64,000 bases of DNA from Lachnospiraceae bacterium (GTDB lineage Bacteria; Bacillota; Clostridia; Lachnospirales; Lachnospiraceae): the NCBI GenBank assembly GCA_028689585.1, contig JAQVCW010000015.1, positions 33,251-97,250 on the forward strand. The letters are read 5' to 3'. Below are positions 1-9,951 of the stretch, piece after piece. The translations under genes were made by a program, and so were the position numbers. The first letter of the stretch is position 1; each line of letters begins with the position of its first letter. Below the pieces are notes generated by a model, which was given only the letters and a program-made list of their open reading frames with translations, was not told the origin of the DNA and made no database searches.

Positions 1-576
1 TGCAGAGATCTGCGGCAGGAGAAAAGCCTGCATAGTCTGGCTTATTTGTTATTAGAAGAAGCATTGAAAAGGGAATATCCGGGGCTGGCCTTTGACCAGC
101 CTGTTTCTTATGGAAAAAAACCTATGGGAAAACCGTATCTGGTGGATTATCCGGAGATTTTTTTTAACATCAGCCACTGTCCCCGGTGTGTTGCCTGTGT
201 TTTGGGAACTGCGGAAGTGGGAATTGATGTGGAAAGGCGATTTGAATGGAAGAATAATCTGGCATCCCGGATCTGCCATGAGGCAGAGTGGGCGGAACTG
301 GAACACCGGCCAGAAGCGGAGAAGAAAGATGGTCTGAATCTTCTGTGGAGCTGGAAAGAAAGCTATATGAAAATGTTGGGAACAGGGATCCGAAGCGATC
401 TGAGAAAAGTGGATTTTTCGGGAATGCTGAGGGAAGCGCTGGCGGAAGAGAGTCGGAGATGCTGCCGGGATAAGAAGAAAAATTTTTATTATAATCTGCA
501 GACGGAGGAGTTTACACTGGTGTGCTGCGGCAGGGAGAAGCTGACGGGAATGATTGAGGTACCTCATCTGCTGTAG
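1..576 (+). CDS. 4'-phosphopantetheinyl transferase, Sfp type (5' truncated by window)
   Basis: The frame is open from base 1, so the true start lies upstream; 191 residues are visible. The ACPS-superfamily signature is clear: VGIDVE supplies the metal-binding Asp and WSWKESYMKMLGTGI supplies the Glu and Lys of the WxxKE motif. Family knowledge: these enzymes move phosphopantetheine from CoA to a serine of acyl- or peptidyl-carrier proteins. The spacing of the two motifs in one chain points to the Sfp/Gsp type rather than the short AcpS type. Carrier-protein partners are not visible in the window. A terminator follows at 669-725. Confidence 0.85.
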   Translation, partial: CRDLRQEKSLHSLAYLLLEEALKREYPGLAFDQPVSYGKKPMGKPYLVDYPEIFFNISHCPRCVACVLGTAEVGIDVERRFEWKNNLASRICHEAEWAELEHRPEAEKKDGLNLLWSWKESYMKMLGTGIRSDLRKVDFSGMLREALAEESRRCCRDKKKNFYYNLQTEEFTLVCCGREKLTGMIEVPHLL

Positions 577-668
577 AGAGATGCAAAGAGTTCGGAGAAC
601 GTGCGGTGTCTTCTGTGCTGTTTTGGTATCCGGAAGCATTCTGATTTTATGAATTACAGCAGGAAACG

Positions 669-725
669 AAACCTGGGGAGACTTAACTGCTTTATGCGGA
701 TAAAGGTCTCTCCAGGTTTTTGCTG
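669..725 (+). terminator. Rho-independent terminator after the PPTase gene
   Basis: Arms 669-682 (AAACCTGGGGAGAC) and 706-719 pair over 14 bp with one G-T wobble, followed directly by a short T run. It lies about 90 bp after the PPTase stop. Confidence 0.8.
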
Positions 726-843
726 TTTAACAATTAATTTATTTTATACTTGCAATTGTTATTTTATTGTGCTAATATATAGGCACATATCAAATGAATA
801 ATAACATAAAATATATGAAGAGAAAAAAACGCATTCGGTACAA

Positions 844-942
844 GTAACCGAAGTAACCGAAGTAACCGAAGTAACCGAAGTAACCGAAGTAACCGAAGTA
901 GCCGAAGTAGCCGAAGTAGCCGAAGTAGCCGAAGTAGCCGAA
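844..942. repeat. 9-bp tandem repeat, 11 units
   Basis: Six units of GTAACCGAA are followed by five of GTAGCCGAA, then a decayed unit. The A-to-G change is shared by a whole block, so the array grew by block duplication. It sits in the 710-bp gap between the PPTase gene and yifB. The period is a multiple of three, so several frames are open through it, but none has a convincing start codon with a ribosome site. The rest of the gap (577-1286) holds only the terminator and AT-rich DNA. Confidence 0.9.
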
Positions 943-1286
943 ATAACCGTGTCAACTACGTAAATCTTATAAACCACATAGGCTGAAATGATGTTCAAAT
1001 GGTTTTCTTAAAGTCAAATTTTGCAGGTTCTGCTTTTATTCCTTTATTTTAGATTTTAATTTATTTAAGTAAATGTTACTAATAAAATTTTTTGCTTCTA
1101 AATGCTCTGTTTTTAAATTCGCCGCTTCAGATATGAGGAATGCCAGGCGGCGGGGACTTGTTTGTGTCAGCGGAAGGTCAGGCTCCTGCCGGCAGGCAGC
1201 GATGGCAGCTATAAAATACAGGGCGCGAATGCGAATAGCCGATTTGATCCATAAGTCATTATCCGGATTGGGGAAAGGGGGATTCT

Positions 1287-2828
1287 ATGTTCGGAACTGC
1301 AGTGACTGCCGCTATCTGCGGCATTGAAAGCAAAAGGATAACCGTAGAGGCTGATGTTAGCGATGGACTGCCGATGTTTACTATGGTGGGATATCTTTCT
1401 TCAGAAGTACGGGAAGCGCAGGAGCGAGTCAGGACTGCATTGAAAAATTCAGGATTTCGTTTACTGCCAAAGCGTGTGACGATCAATCTGGCGCCTGCGG
1501 ATATTCGAAAAGAGGGTTCGGGGTTTGATCTGCCGATCGCAGTGGCGGTACTGACTGCCTATGGCTATCTTCCTCAGGATGCTCTGGAGGGTGTTTTCTT
1601 TGCGGGGGAGCTCAGTCTGAACGGTGAAATTAATGGAATACACGGTATTATGTCCATGGCTGCGGCTGCTTTGGAGTGCGGCTGCCATACCTGTATTATT
1701 CCTATGGCAAACAGGATGGAAGGTGCCGTGATTCAGGGAATACGCGTGCTTGGAGCGTCGAATATTTCGGAAGTGATAAATTTTTTTACATCTAATGGAA
1801 AACTGACTGAGACACATATTAATATAGAAGAAATACTGTCTGAACAGGAGAATTCCTATTCGGTAGATTTTGCTGAGATCCAGGGTCAGGAGGTTTTGCG
1901 CCGGGGTGCGGAGGTGGCAGTATCGGGAATGCACAATCTGCTCATTATTGGACCGCCCGGAGTGGGAAAATCCATGATCGCACAGAGAATTCCTACTATT
2001 CTACCGCCCCTTGGCATAGAGGAAGCACTGGAAATATCGAAAATACACAGTATCGCAGGGGTACTGCCGGAAGGGAAAGGAATTATGACAACCCGTCCGT
2101 TTCGGGCTCCTCATCATACCATTACCCGGACAGCACTGGCAGGAGGCGGCAGGGTGCCAAGGCCCGGAGAGGTAAGCCTGGCTCATCATGCCCTGCTCTA
2201 TCTGGATGAATTGCCGGAATTTCAAAAGGACACGCTGGAAATACTGCGGCAGCCACTGGAAGATGGACAAGTATGCATTGCAAGAAATACCGGCACTTAT
2301 ATTTTTCCGGCTGATTTTATGCTGGTAGCTTCCATGAATCCCTGCAAGTGCGGATATTATCCGGACAGAAACCGATGCAGTTGTTCCATCCGGGAGGTAA
2401 AGCGTTATCTGGATCATATCAGTCAGCCGCTTCTGGACCGGATGGATATCTGTGTGGAAGCGGCTCCGGTATCCTATATGGAACTGAGCAGCGGAAGAAA
2501 AGGAGAGAGTTCAGCGGACATTCGAAAACGGGTGGTAAAGGCCCAGAAAATCCAGCAGAAGCGCTATGCGGGAACCGAAGTGAAATTCAATGCAGGATTA
2601 AAAACATCCGAGATAAAGAAATACTGTTATCTGGGAAAAACGGAAGAGAGTCTGATGAAAGAGACATTTGAAAAACTGCAGTTGAGCGGCAGAGCATACC
2701 ACCGCATTTTGAAAGTAGCGCGAACGATTGCTGATTTAGACGAAAAAGATCAGATCGGAGTGCTTCATTTGAAGGAAGCGATATGCTACCGCTCACTGGA
2801 TAAAAAATACTGGGGTGGTAATTTTTAA
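1287..2828 (+). CDS. yifB: YifB/ComM family Mg-chelatase-like AAA+ ATPase
   Basis: 513 residues, the usual length. The N-terminal ChlI-type domain (about 1-190) begins MFGTAVTAAICGIES. The AAA+ core follows, with Walker A GPPGVGKSM near residue 223 and Walker B LLYLDELPEF near 310. A Cys-rich stretch (CKCGYYPDRNRCSC, near 350) and the C-terminal chelatase domain complete it. Family knowledge: ComM/YifB is a hexameric helicase that extends the joint molecule during natural transformation. The next gene is dprA, another transformation protein, which supports a DNA-uptake context. The ATG at 1287 has a GGGAAAGGGGG site just upstream. The hairpin-repeat array begins at its stop codon. Confidence 0.95.
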   Translation: MFGTAVTAAICGIESKRITVEADVSDGLPMFTMVGYLSSEVREAQERVRTALKNSGFRLLPKRVTINLAPADIRKEGSGFDLPIAVAVLTAYGYLPQDALEGVFFAGELSLNGEINGIHGIMSMAAAALECGCHTCIIPMANRMEGAVIQGIRVLGASNISEVINFFTSNGKLTETHINIEEILSEQENSYSVDFAEIQGQEVLRRGAEVAVSGMHNLLIIGPPGVGKSMIAQRIPTILPPLGIEEALEISKIHSIAGVLPEGKGIMTTRPFRAPHHTITRTALAGGGRVPRPGEVSLAHHALLYLDELPEFQKDTLEILRQPLEDGQVCIARNTGTYIFPADFMLVASMNPCKCGYYPDRNRCSCSIREVKRYLDHISQPLLDRMDICVEAAPVSYMELSSGRKGESSADIRKRVVKAQKIQQKRYAGTEVKFNAGLKTSEIKKYCYLGKTEESLMKETFEKLQLSGRAYHRILKVARTIADLDEKDQIGVLHLKEAICYRSLDKKYWGGNF

Positions 2829-3055
2829 CATGCGGTATTGGCCCATTTGCTGCAAGCAAATTCGTAATGGGCTGATGTTCAAGAGATTGTGTTAAGTTTT
2901 GGCAGAAAACTTAACATGCAGCATCAGCCCATTTGCTGAAAGCAAATTTATAATGGGCTGATGTTCAAGAGATTGTGTTAAGTTTTCGCAGAAAACTTAA
3001 CATGCAGCATCAGCCCATTTGCTGAAAGCAAATTTATAATGGGCTGATGTTCAAG
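2829..3055 (+). repeat. Three tandem copies of a two-hairpin repeat element (yifB-dprA gap)
   Basis: Units 2 and 3 repeat with an 86-bp period and are almost identical. Each has hairpin A (TGTTAAGTTTT, 5-nt loop, AAAACTTAACA; 2890-2916 and 2976-3002). Each also has hairpin B, whose outer arms CATCAGCCCATT and AATGGGCTGATG (2922-2933/2952-2963 and 3008-3019/3038-3049) enclose a small TTTGCT-GAA-AGCAAA hairpin. Unit 1 (about 2828-2883) keeps hairpin B only, with a decayed left arm, and starts at the yifB stop. The last hairpin ends 21 nt before the dprA ATG. There is no T run after the stems, so these are not ordinary terminators. Further copies are at 15747, 22309, 29053 and 44625. Confidence 0.95.
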
Positions 3056-3070
3056 AAAGGACAAAACAGT

Positions 3071-4162
3071 ATGGAAGAATATTGGATGGGAATCTGCAGT
3101 ATTCCAGGAGTATACCAGGCCCAGATCGATCAGTTGATCCGGCACTTTGGAAATCCAAAGGCCGCATGGGAGGCGAAGGAGACGGAGTTTAAAATTTGGA
3201 AAGAGAAAGAAGTAAAGTGGATCGATGATTTCCTGACATTTCGAAAACACCATTCGATTGCAGGAGTTTGTCATAGAGCCAGAGAAAAGGGAATAAACTT
3301 TATCAGCCGGGATAATGAAAGCTTTCCAGAAAAACTGAAAAATCTGACGGATTGTCCGGCCGGACTGTTTTATAAGGGCAGACTGCCGAATCCGGAACAG
3401 TATTCGGTGGCAATTATCGGAGCAAGACAATGCAGTCATTATGGAAAAGTGATGGCGCAGGAGCTGAGCAGTGCAATGACGGAGGCCGGAGCCCAGGTGA
3501 TCAGCGGCATGGCATACGGAATTGACGGATATGCCCAGATGGCTTCGGTCTCCCGGGGAGGGGACAGCTTTGGCATTTTAGGCTGCGGTGTGGATATCTG
3601 CTATCCGGTGGAAAATTATTCCTTATATTCCATGCTTCAGGAGTCCGGCGGTCTGATTTCTGAATTTCCGGTGGGAAGCCAGCCTCAGCGCATTCACTTC
3701 CCAATGCGAAACCGTATTATCAGCGGTCTTTCCGATGTGGTCGTGGTGGTGGAGGCGAGAAAAAAGAGCGGTTCCCTGATCACGGCAGACCTGGCACTGG
3801 ATCAGGGAAAGGATGTATATGCTGTGCCGGGAAGAAATGGCGATGTTTTAAGCTACGGATGCAATCATCTGATCGAGCAGGGGGCAGGGCTGGTATTATC
3901 AGTGGAAAGCCTGCTGGAACACTTGAATTTGTTGAAAAAAACAGAGAAAAACAGGGAAGAAACACAGAAGAAAAAACAACTTGCCCTTGCGCGGGAAGAA
4001 AATTTGTTGTATAGTAATCTCAATTTGCGGCCGAAAAGCCTTCAGGAACTGTCGGAGAAAACAGATTTTTCATTGCCGGTTCTGATCAATGCTTTATATG
4101 AACTGGAGCGAAAAGGGCTGGCAGCAGAGATTTCAAAGAATTATTATGCAAAATTGAAATAA
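3071..4162 (+). CDS. dprA: DNA-processing protein DprA (Smf)
   Basis: 363 residues. The central Rossmann-like domain carries the family signatures SVAIIGARQCSHYG, SGMAYGIDGYAQ, GCGVDICYPVEN and FPMRNRIISGLSD. The C terminus has a winged-helix-like segment (RPKSLQELSEKTDFSLPVLINALYELERKGL). Family knowledge: DprA binds incoming single-stranded DNA and loads RecA during transformation. An in-frame ATG at 3047 lies inside the hairpin repeat, but the ribosome site AAGAAAGGA (3054-3062) lies between it and 3071, so 3071 is the better start. It sits between yifB and topA, a common Firmicute order. Confidence 0.93.
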   Translation: MEEYWMGICSIPGVYQAQIDQLIRHFGNPKAAWEAKETEFKIWKEKEVKWIDDFLTFRKHHSIAGVCHRAREKGINFISRDNESFPEKLKNLTDCPAGLFYKGRLPNPEQYSVAIIGARQCSHYGKVMAQELSSAMTEAGAQVISGMAYGIDGYAQMASVSRGGDSFGILGCGVDICYPVENYSLYSMLQESGGLISEFPVGSQPQRIHFPMRNRIISGLSDVVVVVEARKKSGSLITADLALDQGKDVYAVPGRNGDVLSYGCNHLIEQGAGLVLSVESLLEHLNLLKKTEKNREETQKKKQLALAREENLLYSNLNLRPKSLQELSEKTDFSLPVLINALYELERKGLAAEISKNYYAKLK

Positions 4163-4263
4163 AGGTGCAGTGCTTTCAAACATGGGAAAATACTGGAATT
4201 TTCCTGCCATGCCGCAAGGTCTGGCTGCCTGGTGCCGATATTTCACGGGAGGAAAATTCGTAT

Positions 4264-6336
4264 ATGGCAAAGTATCTTGTGATTGTGGAATCCCCGACTA
4301 AGGTGAAGACAATCAAAAAATTTCTGGGTTCTAATTATGAAGTGATGGCTTCCAATGGCCATGTCCGTGATCTGCCTAAGAGTCAGTTGGGATTTTCACC
4401 GGAAAATGATTACGAACCAAAATATATTACAATCCGCGGGAAAGGGGATATTCTGGCAGCCTTGCGCAAGGCTGTAAAAAAAGCAGATAAAGTTTATCTG
4501 GCAACGGACCCTGACCGCGAGGGTGAGGCGATTTCCTGGCATCTGGCACAGGCTTTGAAGCTGGAAGACAAGAAAATGTTTCGGATCACATTTAATGAAA
4601 TTACAAAAACAGCGGTAAAGGATGCGCTGAAGCATGCCAGAACCATTGATATGGACATGGTGGATGCACAGCAGACCAGAAGAATACTGGACCGGATGGT
4701 TGGTTACCGCATCAGCCCGCTGCTGTGGGCAAAGATCAAGCGCGGACTGAGCGCCGGGCGCGTTCAGTCTGTAGCACTGCGCATCATTGGAGACAGAGAG
4801 GATGAAATCAACGCATTTATTCCTCAGGAATACTGGACTATGGATGCGATCCTGAATCTGGAGGGAGAAAAGAAGCCTCTGACTGCCAAATTTTATGGCA
4901 GGGACAAAAAGATCACTATTTCTTCGAAGGAAGAGCTGGATACCATAGTGAAAGAACTGGATGGAGCAGTCTATCGTGTGGATGAGATAAAAAAGGGAGA
5001 GCGGATTAAAAAAGCGCCGTTACCATTTACCACCAGTACCCTGCAGCAGGAGGCAGCCAAGGTATTGAACTTTTCCACCCAGAAGACGATGCGTATGGCG
5101 CAGCAGCTCTATGAAGGAATTGATCTGAAGGGAGAGGGAACCGCAGGCTTGATTACTTATCTGCGTACCGATTCTACCCGTATTTCAGAGGAAGCGGATC
5201 AGGCAGCAAAGGATTATATCGGGAAAACTTACGGAGAAGAATATGTCTCCACTGCAGTCACCGAGAAAAAGGCCGGTCAGAAAATACAGGATGCCCACGA
5301 AGCCATCCGTCCATCTGATATTAACCGCAGTCCGGTCATGGTAAAAGAAGCGCTGAGCAGAGATCAGTTTCGTCTGTACCAGCTCATTTGGAAGCGTTTT
5401 ACAGCCAGCAGGATGGAGCAGGCTCGCTATGAAACTACCTCAGTAAAGATCGGTGCAAACGACTATATTTTCACTGTATCCGCATCGAAACTGCTGTTTC
5501 CGGGCTTTCTGTCGGTCTATTCGGAAGAAGAGGATGAGACGAAAAGCAGTAATGTGCTGAGCGGAAAACTGGATGAAGCTTCGAAGCTGACGCTGAAGGA
5601 ATTTGACAATAAGCAGCACTTCACCCAGCCCCCTGCACATTATACGGAGGCATCTCTGGTAAAGACGCTGGAAGAGCTGGGGATTGGGCGGCCAAGTACT
5701 TATGCGCCTACGATTACCACGCTGCTTGCCAGAAGATATGTATTGAAAGAACAGAAAAATTTATATATGACAGAGCTGGGAGAGGCTGTGAACCGTATGA
5801 TGCTTCGGGCATTCCCAAGTATAGTGGATGTGACCTTTACCGCTACCATGGAATCTCTGCTGGATTCTGTGGGTGACGGGAATCTGGAATGGAAGACAGT
5901 GGTCCGGAATTTTTATCCAGATCTGGATCAGGCGGTGGCAGAGGCGGAAAAGAGTCTGGAAAAAGTCTCTATCGCAGACGAGGTGACGGATGTCATCTGT
6001 GAAGAATGCGGGCGCAATATGGTAATTAAATATGGGCCCCATGGAAAGTTTCTGGCATGTCCCGGCTTCCCGGACTGCAGAAACACAAAGCCTTATCTGG
6101 AGAAGGCAGGAGTGACCTGCCCGAAATGCGGAAAAGAAATCGTTATAAGAAAAACCAAAAAGGGCAGAAGATATTTCGGATGCGAAAATCCGGAATGTGA
6201 TTTTATGTCCTGGCAGAAACCGTCAAATGAAAAATGCCCGGAATGTGGCAGCTATATGCTGGAAAAAGGAAATAAATTGTTGTGTGCCAATGAAAATTGT
6301 GGCTATATTGTGAACAATATTTCGAATAAAGCGTAA
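4264..6336 (+). CDS. topA: DNA topoisomerase I (type IA)
   Basis: 690 residues starting MAKYLVIVESPTK, the standard TOPRIM opening; the TOPRIM acidic motif is DPDREGEAISWH. The catalytic Tyr is about residue 299 in YLRTDSTRIS. Three C-terminal four-Cys zinc ribbons are present (CEECGRNM...CPGFPDC, CPKCGKEI...CENPEC, CPECGSYM...CANENC). The enzyme relaxes negative supercoils. The start at 4264 follows GGGAGGA (about 4247-4253); the upstream in-frame extension to 4165 lacks a ribosome site. It is about 100 bp after dprA and probably cotranscribed with it. Confidence 0.97.
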   Translation: MAKYLVIVESPTKVKTIKKFLGSNYEVMASNGHVRDLPKSQLGFSPENDYEPKYITIRGKGDILAALRKAVKKADKVYLATDPDREGEAISWHLAQALKLEDKKMFRITFNEITKTAVKDALKHARTIDMDMVDAQQTRRILDRMVGYRISPLLWAKIKRGLSAGRVQSVALRIIGDREDEINAFIPQEYWTMDAILNLEGEKKPLTAKFYGRDKKITISSKEELDTIVKELDGAVYRVDEIKKGERIKKAPLPFTTSTLQQEAAKVLNFSTQKTMRMAQQLYEGIDLKGEGTAGLITYLRTDSTRISEEADQAAKDYIGKTYGEEYVSTAVTEKKAGQKIQDAHEAIRPSDINRSPVMVKEALSRDQFRLYQLIWKRFTASRMEQARYETTSVKIGANDYIFTVSASKLLFPGFLSVYSEEEDETKSSNVLSGKLDEASKLTLKEFDNKQHFTQPPAHYTEASLVKTLEELGIGRPSTYAPTITTLLARRYVLKEQKNLYMTELGEAVNRMMLRAFPSIVDVTFTATMESLLDSVGDGNLEWKTVVRNFYPDLDQAVAEAEKSLEKVSIADEVTDVICEECGRNMVIKYGPHGKFLACPGFPDCRNTKPYLEKAGVTCPKCGKEIVIRKTKKGRRYFGCENPECDFMSWQKPSNEKCPECGSYMLEKGNKLLCANENCGYIVNNISNKA

Positions 6337-6343
6337 AACTGCA

Positions 6344-6372
6344 TTGAATTTCAGAAAATTATATGCTATAGT
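6344..6372 (+). promoter_or_regulatory. codY promoter with overlapping CodY-box
   Basis: TTGAAT (6344-6349), a 17-bp spacer and TATAGT (6367-6372), with TG one base before the -10 (extended -10). The 15-mer at 6346-6360, GAATTTCAGAAAATT, matches the published CodY consensus AATTTTCWGAAAATT at 13 of 15 positions and covers the -35 and spacer. Inference: CodY represses its own gene. Confidence 0.7.
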
Positions 6373-6427
6373 TTGAGTTAAGCGAAATGAAGCAGTCATT
6401 ATGGTTTACGAAGATATAGGAGGCAGT

Positions 6428-7219
6428 ATGAGCGTACAGTTATTGGATAAAACGAGAAAAATCAATCAGCTTTTGCATAATAATAATACCAGTAAAGTGG
6501 TGTTTAATGATATCTGCGGGGTATTGACGGAGATTATGAATTCCAACATTCTGGTGATCAGCCGAAAAGGCAAGGTACTGGGAGTAAGCCAGTGTGACGG
6601 CGTGGAAGAGATTAATGAACTGATCGTGGACAAAGTGGGAGGATATATTGATCCTATGTTAAATGAGCGCTTTCTGAGCGTATTGTCCACGAAAGAAAAT
6701 GTAAATCTGGAAACACTGGGATTTGTCAGTCAGGATGTGAAAAGATATCAGGCAATCATTAATCCGATTGATATTGCAGGAGAACGTCTGGGAACCGTAT
6801 TTATGTATAAAAGCGGGGAACAGTATGAAATTGATGATATTATACTGAGCGAGTACGGCACAACCGTGGTCGGCTTGGAAATGATGCGTTCCGTAAATGA
6901 GGAAAATGCAGAAGAGAACAGAAAGATTCAGATTGTGAAGTCTGCTATTGGTACCTTATCCTATTCTGAACTGGAAGCAATTATTCATATTTTCGATGAA
7001 CTGGATGGAAATGAGGGAATCTTGGTGGCCAGCAAGATTGCAGACCGGGTGGGTATTACCAGATCCGTTATCGTGAATGCACTGCGCAAATTTGAAAGTG
7101 CCGGAGTGATTGAATCCAGATCCTCCGGGATGAAGGGAACTTATATTAAGGTTCTGAACGACGTGGTATTTGAAGAACTGAGCGAAATAAAAAAAGAAAA
7201 GAAAAAGAAACAGTTCTAA
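6428..7219 (+). CDS. codY: GTP-sensing pleiotropic repressor CodY
   Basis: 263 residues beginning MSVQLLDKTRKINQLL. The N-terminal GAF-type domain (about 1-155) senses branched-chain amino acids in the known family. The C-terminal winged helix carries SKIADRVGITRSVIVNALRKFESAGVIESRSSGMKGTYIKVLN, nearly diagnostic for CodY. The tail is unusually Lys-rich (KKEKKKKQF). The start is set by ATAGGAGG six bases before ATG 6428; the upstream in-frame ATG at 6401 would place that site inside the gene. It is monocistronic, with its own promoter and terminator. CodY represses nutrient-starvation genes when GTP and branched-chain amino acids are plentiful. Confidence 0.97.
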   Translation: MSVQLLDKTRKINQLLHNNNTSKVVFNDICGVLTEIMNSNILVISRKGKVLGVSQCDGVEEINELIVDKVGGYIDPMLNERFLSVLSTKENVNLETLGFVSQDVKRYQAIINPIDIAGERLGTVFMYKSGEQYEIDDIILSEYGTTVVGLEMMRSVNEENAEENRKIQIVKSAIGTLSYSELEAIIHIFDELDGNEGILVASKIADRVGITRSVIVNALRKFESAGVIESRSSGMKGTYIKVLNDVVFEELSEIKKEKKKKQF

Positions 7220-7268
7220 GAGACCGGCTCAAAGCCAAATAGAGCAGCTATCTAAAAATGTGGAAATG

Positions 7269-7322
7269 AAATACAGGAGCGAAGCTTATCTGATGCAGAT
7301 AAACGGTTCCTGTATTTTTTGT
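7269..7322 (+). terminator. Terminator after codY
   Basis: AAATACAGGA (7269-7278) pairs with TCCTGTATTT (7308-7317), followed by T residues to 7321. Between here and the groES promoter (7323-7534) nothing is recognised in the AT-rich DNA. Confidence 0.8.
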
Positions 7323-7534
7323 TGTGTTTCGAGATTCGGAATGTCTTAGGTGGTGGGCAGATGCTGTTTCATGGGAAGCAGGACAGGCCCCGCAGTAAGA
7401 ATTAAGCCACATTTCGGAATTAGATTGGATTCGGGATTTATTGAATAAAAAAAGAAAAGTTAAGAAAACAGAAGAAAAATAGAGCATAATAGAGATAATT
7501 TAAGAATAATAAAAATATACAGGTTTCAAGGAGT

Positions 7535-7601
7535 TTGCATATTTTTCATAATTTAACTAATATAGAACCATGATTTAGCACTCGATTTGAGTGAGTGCTA
7601 A
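7535..7601 (+). promoter_or_regulatory. groESL promoter and CIRCE operator
   Basis: TTGCAT (7535-7540), a 17-bp spacer and TAATAT (7558-7563). The CIRCE element at 7575-7601 is perfect: TTAGCACTC, nine bases, GAGTGCTAA. It lies where transcription should begin. Family knowledge: HrcA binds CIRCE and represses chaperonin genes until heat shock. hrcA itself is not in the window. Confidence 0.95.
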
Positions 7602-7640
7602 TAATAATTACAGAAAGCTATCTTTAAGGAGGAATATATT

Positions 7641-7925
7641 ATGAAGTTAGTACCTTTAGGCGACAGAGTTGTGTTAAAACAGTTGGAAGCAGAAGAAACT
7701 ACAAAATCCGGTATTATTTTAACTACCAAATCTCAGGAAAAACCACAGGAAGCAGAAGTGGTAGCAGTTGGACCAGGCGGAATGGTGGATGGAAAAGAAG
7801 TCACCATGCAGGTAAAGGCCGGAGATAAGGTTATCTACTCCAAATATGCAGGAAATGAAGTAAAGCTGGAAGAGGAAGAATATATTATCGTAAAACAGAG
7901 TGATATTCTTGCTGTTGTTGAGTAA
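7641..7925 (+). CDS. groES: Co-chaperonin GroES
   Basis: 94 residues, full length, starting MKLVPLGDRVVLKQLEAEE. It has the mobile-loop region EETTKSGIILTTKSQEKPQ and the GDKVIYSKYAGNEVK barrel motif. It forms the seven-membered lid of the GroEL chamber. A strong AAGGAGG site precedes the ATG. It is the first gene of the CIRCE-controlled groES-groEL operon. Confidence 0.98.
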   Translation: MKLVPLGDRVVLKQLEAEETTKSGIILTTKSQEKPQEAEVVAVGPGGMVDGKEVTMQVKAGDKVIYSKYAGNEVKLEEEEYIIVKQSDILAVVE

Positions 7926-8003
7926 GATCAGAGAAAGCTGTATTTTGAAATTAAAATGAACGGCCTGACAGCAGATAAAAATGCGGGGCTGATATGACAT
8001 TGA

Positions 8004-9650
<1,647 letters not shown>

Positions 9651-9680
9651 TAAAGAAAAATAAAATATAAAATAAAAATG

Positions 9681-9719
9681 AAAGGAGGCAATCGTCATGG
9701 ACGATTGTCTCCTTTTGTG
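9681..9719 (+). terminator. Terminator of the groESL operon
   Basis: Arms 9681-9696 (AAAGGAGGCAATCGTC) and 9700-9715 pair over 16 bp with one G-T wobble and a 3-nt loop, ending in TTTT. Confidence 0.9.
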
Positions 9720-9803
9720 GTAAACTAAACAGTGCCAAAGGAGTGCATTTTTTCTGTTCTGTTATGAGAAAAGATGCAGTACAAAGAGTCAGAGTTAAAA
9801 AAA

Positions 9804-9888
9804 GATACAGAGCAAAAAATGATACAGAGCAAAAAATGATACAGAGCAAAAAAAGAGACAGAGCAAAAAAAGAGACAGAGCAAAAAAG
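9804..9888. repeat. 17-bp tandem repeat, five units, A-rich
   Basis: Units of the type GATACAGAGCAAAAAAT recur every 17 bp, the last two changed to GAGACAGAGCAAAAAAA. It occupies most of the 300-bp gap before the gene at 9952. A Lys-rich 70-codon frame (9743-9955) runs through it, but the period is not a multiple of three and no ribosome site is seen, so it is not called a gene. Confidence 0.85.
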
Positions 9889-9951
9889 CAGTACAAAAAA
9901 ACAGAGGGCGGCGGAATCAGATCTGTCTGCCGGACATATAAGGGGCGTTGT

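Noticed and set aside
52..639. Long minus-strand frame over the PPTase gene
   Set aside because: Antisense shadow; the plus frame carries clear PPTase motifs.
844..942. CRISPR array
   Set aside because: Units are 9 bp and contiguous; no spacers, no cas genes.
759..998. 79-codon minus-strand frame through the 9-bp array (Ser-Ala-Thr repeats)
   Set aside because: It exists only because the 9-bp unit has no stop codon; no ribosome site and no sensible flanking protein.
1073..1327. 84-codon frame upstream of and overlapping yifB
   Set aside because: No ribosome site, no recognisable protein, overlaps the well-placed yifB start.
2829..3055. CRISPR array or ordinary terminators
   Set aside because: The 86-bp units are wholly repeated without unique spacers, and the stems lack T runs.
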